From Thermoanaerobaculia bacterium (lineage in GTDB: Bacteria > Acidobacteriota > Thermoanaerobaculia > Gp7-AA8): 5,940 bases of DNA. The notes below the pieces were generated by a model. It did not search any database. It was not told where the DNA came from and saw only the letters and a list, made by a program, of their open reading frames with translations. Positions 1 to 4,358 of this stretch are shown one piece after another. Made by a program: the position numbers and the translations under genes. The stretch is taken from assembly GCA_017883215.1 (NCBI GenBank), contig JADGOA010000233.1, positions 1-5,940 on the forward strand. Direction: 5' to 3'. The stretch's first letter is position 1. Each line of letters starts with the position of its first letter.

Positions 1-64
1 TGCCCTGTTCTTCCAGGATCGAAGCGACGAGCGCAGCAATCGCGAGTGGATCGATTGGTGTCAC
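1..64 (-). CDS. possible partial N-terminus of an unidentified gene at the left edge
   Basis: From a GTG at 62-64 the minus strand reads VTPIDPLAIAALVASILEEQ and runs off the window edge. The residue pattern (short polar start, then an amphipathic helix rich in Ala, Ile, Leu and Val) looks like real protein, but there are only about 21 codons and no strong ribosome binding site, only GGA about 6 nt upstream. The hairpin at 110-137 would insulate it from ald. A competing reading is the end of a plus-strand gene in the frame that stops at 105-107 (TGA), ending GALL, just before the hairpin. That convergent geometry is also reasonable, but the peptide looks less protein-like. I cannot assign a function to either reading. 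Confidence 0.25.
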   Translation of the reverse strand, partial: MTPIDPLAIAALVASILEEQG

Positions 65-109
65 GACGATTCCGCAGACCAGCCCCAGATCCGGCGCACT
101 GCTTTGACG

Positions 110-137
110 AAAACGGCCGCCTCGCGGCGGCCGTTTT
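110..137. terminator. bidirectional intrinsic-terminator-like hairpin after ald
   Basis: This is a perfect 12-bp inverted repeat (110-121 and 126-137) around a TCGC tetraloop. The arms start with AAAA and end with TTTT, so the same structure works in both directions, with a GC-rich core followed by four T residues. It lies 20 bp beyond the ald stop codon in the direction of ald transcription. It would also end any plus-strand transcript stopping at 107. The T tract is short and belongs to the stem, so efficiency is uncertain. Confidence 0.8.
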
Positions 138-157
138 GCGATGAGCGAGCTCGGCCT

Positions 158-1309
158 CTATTCGGCGCGGCGCGTGGCGGCCAGTGCCGGCGGAACCTTC
201 ATCAGGTCCGACAGCGGCGTGTACTGGCGCTTCTGCGAATCGGCGACGCCCTTGTAGGTGATCTGGCCCTCGTAAACGTTGACACCCTCGGCCAGCCCCG
301 GATTGTCGGCGACGGCCTTCTCGAATCCGAGATTCGCGAGCATGCGCGTGTACGGCAGCGTGGCGTTCGTCAGGGCGATCGTCGATGTGCGCGGCAGTGC
401 GCCAGGCATGTTCGCCACGCAGTAATGCGTGACTCCATCGACTTCGAACACCGGGTTCGAATGCGTCGTGGCATGCGCGGTCTCGACGCAACCGCCCTGG
501 TCGATGGCGACGTCGACGATCACCGAGCCCTTCTTCATCTCCTTGATCATGTCGCGGGTGACGAGCTTGGGTGCCGATGCGCCGGGGATCAGAACGCCTC
601 CCACGAGGAGGTCGGCGTGGCGGACCGCTTCGGCGATGTGCGCGCGATTCGACGCCAGCGTCAGCACGCGGCCGTGGAAGACGTCGTCGAGGTAGCGCAG
701 GCGGTCGAGATTCGTGTCCAGGATGGTCACGCGCGCGCCGAGGCCGGCGGCCATCTTCGCGGCGTTGATGCCGACGGTGCCGCCGCCGATGATGGTGACG
801 TCGCCCGGCAGCACGCCCGGCACGCCTCCCAGGAGCACGCCCCGTCCGCCGTTCGGCTTCTGCAGGTAATACGCTCCGACGTGAACCGACATGCGGCCCG
901 CAACCTCGGACATCGGCGTGAGCAGCGGCAGCGATCCGCCGCGCCCGGTGATGGTCTCGTAGGCGATGCCGATGGTTTTCTTCTTCAGGAGCGTGGCGGT
1001 GAGATCGGGAACGGGAGCGAGGTGGAGGTAGGTGAAGAGCAGCTGCCCGTCCTTCATCCGCTTCAGGTCGGCCTCGATCGGCTCCTTCACCTTCACGATC
1101 ATTTCGGCTTCTTTGAAGACGGCGTCGGCGTCGGGGAGGATCTTCGCTCCCGACGCTGCGTACTCTTCATCCGTGAAGCCGCTGCCGTTGCCGGCTCCCT
1201 TCTGCACGTAGAGCGTGTGGCCGTCTGAAGTCAGGTCGCGCACGCCGGACGGGGTCATGCCCACGCGATATTCGTTGTCTTTGATTTCGGTCGGTACGCC
1301 GATCCGCAT
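158..1309 (-). CDS. ald: alanine dehydrogenase
   Basis: This cytoplasmic enzyme catalyses NAD-dependent oxidative deamination of L-alanine to pyruvate and ammonium, and the reverse amination, linking amino-acid catabolism to central carbon. The 383-aa protein is close to the usual family length (about 370) and starts MRIGVPTEIK. Substrate-site residues known from the family are at the expected positions: Arg15 (NEYR), Lys75 (KVKEP), His96 (YLHLA) and Asp270 (DVAIDQGG). The Rossmann fold shows GGGTVG at 175-180, with the NAD-ribose acidic residue Asp198 in TILDTN. The conserved NMPGA is at 300-304. The ATG at 1307-1309 has GGAGA upstream (1317-1321) at good spacing, and this start puts the catalytic residues in canonical numbering. 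The last roughly 15 residues (PPALAATRRAE) are a slightly long tail. It is transcribed alone, with a hairpin terminator at 110-137. It looks fully intact. Confidence 0.97.
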   Translation of the reverse strand: MRIGVPTEIKDNEYRVGMTPSGVRDLTSDGHTLYVQKGAGNGSGFTDEEYAASGAKILPDADAVFKEAEMIVKVKEPIEADLKRMKDGQLLFTYLHLAPVPDLTATLLKKKTIGIAYETITGRGGSLPLLTPMSEVAGRMSVHVGAYYLQKPNGGRGVLLGGVPGVLPGDVTIIGGGTVGINAAKMAAGLGARVTILDTNLDRLRYLDDVFHGRVLTLASNRAHIAEAVRHADLLVGGVLIPGASAPKLVTRDMIKEMKKGSVIVDVAIDQGGCVETAHATTHSNPVFEVDGVTHYCVANMPGALPRTSTIALTNATLPYTRMLANLGFEKAVADNPGLAEGVNVYEGQITYKGVADSQKRQYTPLSDLMKVPPALAATRRAE

Positions 1310-1373
1310 TTTCGATTCTCCGTTCGGAAAGATTTAGCGCGCAGGCGAGAAGGATGCGCACTGCCGGGCGCGT

Positions 1374-1382
1374 ATTCTAGCA
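1374..1382 (-). promoter_or_regulatory. candidate extended -10 promoter for ald
   Basis: On the minus strand the sequence reads TGCTAGAAT, which fits an extended -10 element (TGn followed by TAGAAT, five of six matches to TATAAT). It would give a 5' leader of roughly 55-60 nt before the ald ATG. No good -35 hexamer is visible at 16-18 nt, as is common for extended -10 promoters. This is prediction from motif only. Confidence 0.35.
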
Positions 1383-1397
1383 ATACGGCACTGGGTG

Positions 1398-1412
1398 GCG
1401 AGTAGCGAGTAG
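1398..1412. repeat. short tandem repeat, GCGAGTA twice
   Basis: Two head-to-tail copies of GCGAGTA followed by a G lie in the gap upstream of the ald promoter. The function is unknown and two copies could be chance. Positions 1380-1445 otherwise show nothing I can name. Confidence 0.4.
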
Positions 1413-1445
1413 GGGCGTGGCCGGTATCGTTGCATGGGCGAGGAT

Positions 1446-1510
1446 GGAGCAGCGGCTCTCAGCCGGTCCGGCTTCGCAAGAGAGAACCACAGGCTGAGAG
1501 CCTGTGCTCC
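1446..1510. repeat. GGAG-headed inverted-repeat element (REPIN-like), copy A
   Basis: Arms 1446-1464 and 1492-1510 are inverted repeats matching at 17 of 19 positions, including a perfect 11-bp core (GGCTCTCAGCC). Each half also folds by itself. The right half forms an 8-bp stem, CACAGGCT and AGCCTGTG, around loop GAG. The left half forms CGGCT and AGCCG around loop CTC. The ends are GGAG and CTCC. About 19 nt separate the two 23-nt units. The element sits between the S8 terminator hairpin and the ald promoter and contains no plausible gene. This layout of two opposed hairpin units is that of REPIN elements (paired REP sequences). No transposase is present here, so mobility is inferred. Confidence 0.7.
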
Positions 1511-1544
1511 GTGCCGCCGCACGCGAGATCAGCCCATAAACATG

Positions 1545-1569
1545 AAGGCCGGGAGGGTGTCCCGGCCTT
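1545..1569 (-). terminator. terminator-like hairpin downstream of the S8 peptidase gene
   Basis: Arms AAGGCCGGGA (1545-1554) and TCCCGGCCTT (1560-1569) pair perfectly over 10 bp with a 5-nt loop. The hairpin begins 30 nt past the S8 stop codon. On the minus strand it is followed by a weak, interrupted T run (CTTCATGTTTATG), so it may be a poor intrinsic terminator or a 3'-end stabilising hairpin. Confidence 0.65.
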
Positions 1570-1598
1570 GGTGTGATCAGCGTTGTTGGGCCTGTGTC

Positions 1599-3404
1599 TC
1601 AGTGTCCGCGTTTGAGAATCCGGCGTCCGGTTGGCGGCTGCGGCGTAACGCCGCTTCCGAACAGTTGCGGAGCGATCGACTTCGCTGCGGCAAGCGCATC
1701 CACCATACCGAAGCCATACACCGTGTCCCGGCCGGACGCGCCGAGGTCATGAGCGGTGCTGGTCATTGCCCCATGGATCGCGCTTGCATCAGCGGTCGGC
1801 GCGGCTGACCAGACGAGCGCCGCCACGCCCGCGACATGCGGCGTAGCCATCGACGTGCCGCTCAGCGTCGCGTAATCATCTGCGAGATTCGCGGCCGTCG
1901 CCGTCGCCGACAAATCGCTGCGGAACGCTTCGCCGTCGGCGTTGTTCAACCGGATCGTCACCGGCCAGGCGAAGGCCAGATCGGCGGGATCGTCCTTACA
2001 GGTGCTGTAGACAGGGCTCGTCGAATCACTGCAGCCGGCGTTCGGCGCGCCGGTCGAGTCGACCCTGCCGATCAGCGTCCAGCCGGCGCTGAAGTCGTCG
2101 TTGCCGCAGGTCGAGGGCGACGCCGTCTTGGAGCAGTTGTAGATGATGACCCCCGCGGCGCCGGCGGCGACCGCGTTCTTCGTCTTCTGGTTGAACGTGA
2201 AGGTACCGCGCTGGATCAGGGCGATGGCGCCCCTCACCGACGGTGGGAAGTCGGATGCGCTCGCACCGATGCCGCAGTAGACGAACGGCGAGGTGACGGA
2301 ATCCTTTTTCGAGCCGGTCAGGCCGTCAGCGTTGTACAACGCCGATGCTTTCCTTGCGTATGCATTGACTCCCTGACCGACCGGGTACGTCGACAGGATG
2401 TTCACGCCCGGCGCGGCGATGGCGACCTCCGGTCCCTGACTGGAGAAGGAGGCGATCGTCGAGGTAGAGTCCAGTGCACCGACAGCCATGACCGTCGGCA
2501 ATGCGCCCGGATAGGCAACCGGAGCTGGATCTCCGGGAATCGAGTCGTTGCCGGCTGCTGCAATGATCAGGATGCCCGCGTCGGCGGCGGCTTGAAGGGC
2601 TGCAACTTCTCCCGGCGGTGCGGAATCCGTGCAGTTGGTGGTGATTCTGCTCGTGCAAACGGACTCACCCAACGACATGTTGATGATCCAGTTGCCGCCG
2701 AGGGTCCCCTTCTTGCCAATGATCCAGTTGATCCCTGCGGCGATGCCGCTGGTCGTGCCGGAGCCGTCCGCTCCAAGGACTTTCACCGACCAGATGCGCG
2801 CGCTCGGCGCGACACCGACAACACCTAAGGCATTGTCTTCCGCCGCGATGATTCCGGCCACGTGGGTGCCGTGCCCGTTGTCGTCCAGAGGATCGTTCGT
2901 CCTGGTAATGGCGTTGTAGCCGCCGGCGTATTGGTCCTTGAGATCGGGATGGTTGTAATCGATGCCCGTATCGAGGATTGCGACGTTGATCGCTGCGCCG
3001 CGGATTGCCGGCCAGCTGTCAGGCGCGTGCACCGCGGAGATACCCCATGGCGTGGTCTGAACGGAGGGATCTCGGACTTCGGTGACGGCCTTGAATGGGG
3101 CCTGAGGTTGCGTGGTCTCGAACGCGTAAACGGGCCTCGATTCGTCGACGAACTTCACGTCGGCCTGCTTACGCATCGCGGCAGCCTCGTCGTCGGTCAG
3201 GTCGACCGAAAAGGCGTCGATGTTCGTGTAATCGGCGAAGTCTCGTGAGGCGCCGCCGTCGCCATCGAGCGCCAGAACCGGGCGGGCAACCGCCATGTGA
3301 TTCCGATGAGGCTTGACTCCGACGATGTAGGTGCGGGTTTGTGCCGCGAACGTCGAAGCGGCTAGGAAACAACTGACCAGGGCTGTGACAGCGATATGCC
3401 TCAT
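1599..3404 (-). CDS. secreted subtilisin-like serine peptidase (S8) with PA domain
   Basis: This is a predicted exported endopeptidase, complete at 601 aa. Residues 1-21 form a signal peptide (MRH, hydrophobic core, then AAST-FAA). Residues about 26-96 look like an inhibitor I9-type propeptide (YIVGVKP ... VDLTDDEAAAMRKQ). The catalytic domain follows, with Asp145 (ILDTGIDYNHPD), His178 (DNGHGTHVAG), oxyanion Asn286 (AAAGND) and Ser518 (GTSMATPHVAG). A protease-associated (PA) domain is inserted at about 345-495, before the Ser motif (GAIALIQRG, AAGAAGVIIYN). It carries a Cys-containing insertion (Cys424, 433, 458, 469). The protein ends with the unusual tail QLFG...PPTGRRILKRGH, shared with the mini-gene upstream. 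The ATG at 3402-3404 has GAGGA at 3412-3416, spaced 7 nt. All catalytic residues are present, so it should be active. Specificity cannot be read from the sequence. Confidence 0.95.
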   Translation of the reverse strand: MRHIAVTALVSCFLAASTFAAQTRTYIVGVKPHRNHMAVARPVLALDGDGGASRDFADYTNIDAFSVDLTDDEAAAMRKQADVKFVDESRPVYAFETTQPQAPFKAVTEVRDPSVQTTPWGISAVHAPDSWPAIRGAAINVAILDTGIDYNHPDLKDQYAGGYNAITRTNDPLDDNGHGTHVAGIIAAEDNALGVVGVAPSARIWSVKVLGADGSGTTSGIAAGINWIIGKKGTLGGNWIINMSLGESVCTSRITTNCTDSAPPGEVAALQAAADAGILIIAAAGNDSIPGDPAPVAYPGALPTVMAVGALDSTSTIASFSSQGPEVAIAAPGVNILSTYPVGQGVNAYARKASALYNADGLTGSKKDSVTSPFVYCGIGASASDFPPSVRGAIALIQRGTFTFNQKTKNAVAAGAAGVIIYNCSKTASPSTCGNDDFSAGWTLIGRVDSTGAPNAGCSDSTSPVYSTCKDDPADLAFAWPVTIRLNNADGEAFRSDLSATATAANLADDYATLSGTSMATPHVAGVAALVWSAAPTADASAIHGAMTSTAHDLGASGRDTVYGFGMVDALAAAKSIAPQLFGSGVTPQPPTGRRILKRGH

Positions 3405-3485
3405 TCGGGGGTCCTCAGTGATGCCGTGTATGGCTTTGAAGAAGAAGCCCGGCGCGCCGAAAATTCCGCTCGAATCCTTGTAGGA

Positions 3486-3513
3486 ATAATAGCCGTCATC
3501 CTGCCTGCCTCAA
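3486..3513 (-). promoter_or_regulatory. candidate promoter for the S8 peptidase gene
   Basis: On the minus strand, TTGAGG (3508-3513, four of six matches to the -35 consensus) and TATTAT (3486-3491, five of six to the -10 consensus) are separated by 16 nt. This would place the transcript start around 3479 and leave a leader of roughly 75 nt before the S8 ATG. The -35 overlaps the stop codon of the mini-gene remnant. This is motif evidence only. Confidence 0.4.
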
Positions 3514-3658
3514 TGCCCCCGCTTCAGAACCCGCCGCCCCGTCGGCGGAACCGACGGGGGCGCACGCGGCCCGAACAGCTGCGGAGATGGGTGGTCGGGC
3601 CGGCGGAGGCGGAAAAGCCGAACAGGAACAAAGAAGGGGCGACTGTGGTGTGCTTCAT
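3510..3658 (-). pseudogene. frameshifted mini-gene: signal peptide plus S8-type C-terminal tail
   Basis: The ATG at 3656-3658 has a good ribosome binding site (GAGGA at 3666-3670, 7 nt away) and begins MKHTTVAPSLFLFGFSASA, a convincing signal peptide. In that frame translation stops at 3524-3526 after 44 residues of Arg-rich sequence. Shifting by one base around 3600 gives instead SPQLFGPRAPPSVPPTGRRV and then LKRGH, with a stop at 3510-3512. That tail closely matches the S8 peptidase C-terminus. I infer either the scar of a tandem S8 paralogue that lost its middle and then shifted frame, or a tiny secreted protein with the same tail and a single-base error or programmed shift. Without the frameshift it would be about 49 aa. 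It lies upstream of the S8 gene on the same strand, 105 bp away. Confidence 0.5.
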
Positions 3659-3665
3659 GCGTGCT

Positions 3666-3670
3666 TCCTC
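3666..3670 (-). promoter_or_regulatory. ribosome binding site of the mini-gene
   Basis: The minus strand reads GAGGA 7 nt before the ATG at 3658. This is the main reason for choosing the signal-peptide start instead of the longer open frame that begins at 3728, which has no such site and encodes a Pro/His/Arg-rich, unnatural N-terminus. Confidence 0.6.
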
Positions 3671-3697
3671 GAATTGTTGATATCAATCGGACGCCGT

Positions 3698-3719
3698 GGG
3701 CAGGCGTGGGCTGGGCGGG
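3698..3719 (+). other. canonical G-quadruplex motif
   Basis: Four GGG runs at 3698-3700, 3708-3710, 3713-3715 and 3717-3719 have spacers of 7, 2 and 1 nt, matching the G3+N1-7 rule. The motif lies in the divergent gap between the mini-gene/S8 side and the CoA-binding gene, on the coding strand of the latter. Folding and function are not shown by sequence alone. Confidence 0.5.
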
Positions 3720-3750
3720 ATGAGCCACGCCGGACGAAGCGGTGGCTCAT
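3720..3750. promoter_or_regulatory. 9-bp inverted repeat, possible operator
   Basis: ATGAGCCAC (3720-3728) and GTGGCTCAT (3742-3750) are perfect inverted repeats separated by 13 nt. Two more pairs can form inside if one G is bulged. The repeat is placed between divergently read genes and immediately before a TATAC sequence at 3757 that could belong to a -10. It could bind a dimeric regulator or form an RNA hairpin. Without a T tract it is an unlikely terminator. Confidence 0.45.
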
Positions 3751-3775
3751 GTTTGGTATACGTTGTTGCAACTTC

Positions 3776-3784
3776 GGAGGGGAG
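3776..3784 (+). promoter_or_regulatory. ribosome binding site setting the CoA-binding gene start
   Basis: GGAGGGGAG lies just upstream of the ATG at 3792, giving GGAG 7 nt from the start (or GGAGG 11 nt away). It decides for this ATG over the in-frame ATG at 3696, whose extra 32 residues would pass through the G-rich motif and the inverted repeat. Confidence 0.8.
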
Positions 3785-3791
3785 ACAGAGA

Positions 3792-4235
3792 ATGGCCGAC
3801 TGGAAAGAAAACCTGATCACCGACAGTGACGGGATCGAGCAGCTCATTCGCAATACAAAAACGATTGCCTTCCTCGGGATCAAGCCCGAGTCGCACGGCG
3901 ACCAGGCAGCACACTACGTGCCTGCGCATATGGCCGCGGCCGGCTTCGAGGTCATTCCCGTCCCCGTCTATTACCCGGACGTCACACAGATTCTGGGCAG
4001 GCCGGTGTTTCGCAAGCTCGCCGACATCGGCCGGCCGATCGACATGGTGGACGTCTTCCGCCGGCCGGCGGACATCCCGGCACACCTCGACGACATCCTG
4101 GCGCTGAAGCCGAAGTCCGTCTGGTTTCAGCTCGGCATCCGCAACGACGAAGCGGCGGAGACGCTCGCGCGCGCCGGGGTCAAAGTGGTGCAGGACCACT
4201 GTCTGATGGTCGAGGAGTCGCGGCTGCGGAGATAG
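3792..4235 (+). CDS. CoA-binding domain protein (YccU-like, COG1832 type)
   Basis: This small cytoplasmic protein of 147 aa is a single Rossmann-like CoA-binding fold, related to the nucleotide-binding domain of succinyl-CoA synthetase alpha but without the ligase part. Visible family features are TIAFLGIKPE near residues 24-33 (first beta strand and phosphate loop), GFEVIPVPVYYP at 51-62, the hallmark DMVDVFRRPADIP at 84-96, VWFQLGIRNDEAAE at 110-123, and VVQDHCLMVE at 132-141, which corresponds to the conserved Asp-x-Cys region near the family C-terminus. The length is normal. The exact physiological role of the family is poorly defined; CoA or acyl-CoA binding is the usual assumption. The gene stands alone. 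Its neighbours are divergent (left) and convergent (right), and a palindromic element starts 4 nt after the stop codon. Confidence 0.9.
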   Translation: MADWKENLITDSDGIEQLIRNTKTIAFLGIKPESHGDQAAHYVPAHMAAAGFEVIPVPVYYPDVTQILGRPVFRKLADIGRPIDMVDVFRRPADIPAHLDDILALKPKSVWFQLGIRNDEAAETLARAGVKVVQDHCLMVEESRLRR

Positions 4236-4239
4236 TGAT

Positions 4240-4355
4240 GGAGTGCGGGCGTCTCGCCCGCCGCGATCCGGCGTCCCGCGCCGGATCGCTTGGACATCCG
4301 GAATAGTCGCCGGGCGCGGGACGCCCGGCGACGGCGGGCGAGACGCCCGCACTCC
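4240..4355. repeat. 116-bp nested palindromic element (REPIN-like), copy B
   Basis: Outer arms 4240-4263 and 4332-4355 are perfect 24-bp inverted repeats ending GGAG and CTCC. Each arm also forms its own hairpin (GCGGGCG, triplet loop TCT or AGA, CGCCCGC). Inside lie two perfect 10-bp hairpins: 4264-4273 with 4279-4288 (loop TCCCG), and 4307-4316 with 4322-4331 (loop CGGGA). Their loops are complementary. An 18-nt linker (4289-4306) forms the exact centre of symmetry. The element fills the whole gap between two convergent genes, whose stop codons lie 4 nt from each end. It could act as a bidirectional terminator or mRNA 3'-end barrier, and its architecture matches copy A at 1446-1510. Confidence 0.85.
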
Positions 4356-4358
4356 TGC

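Noticed and set aside
104..1228. 374-codon open frame on the plus strand opposite ald
   Set aside because: It is antisense to a textbook ald, its translation is Arg/His/Gly/Val-rich with no recognisable motif, and it starts inside the terminator region. It is a shadow frame of GC-rich DNA.
1434..1808. 124-codon plus-strand open frame over copy A and the S8 3' end
   Set aside because: It crosses the palindromic element and the terminator hairpin, then runs antisense to the S8 C-terminus. No coding features.
1836..2828. 330-codon plus-strand open frame opposite the S8 peptidase
   Set aside because: It is low-complexity and Arg-rich, has no domain and lies wholly antisense to a gene with every catalytic motif intact.
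3401..3499. Small minus-strand frame beginning MTAIIPTRIRAEF, its stop overlapping the S8 start codon
   Set aside because: It is about 32 codons long with no convincing ribosome binding site, overlaps the likely S8 promoter leader, and resembles nothing known. The ATGA overlap could suggest translational coupling but is not enough support.
3677..3686. 10-bp palindrome TTGATATCAA upstream of the mini-gene
   Set aside because: Too short and isolated to call an operator; it may be chance in the only AT-richer stretch nearby.
3696..3791. Upstream in-frame ATG extending the CoA-binding protein by 32 residues
   Set aside because: The extension would be encoded by the G-rich motif and inverted repeat, has no ribosome binding site, and the family starts near the 3792 ATG, which has a strong one.
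3747..4352. 201-codon minus-strand open frame opposite the CoA-binding gene
   Set aside because: It runs through the palindromic element at its start and is antisense to a clear family member. Its composition is shadow-like.
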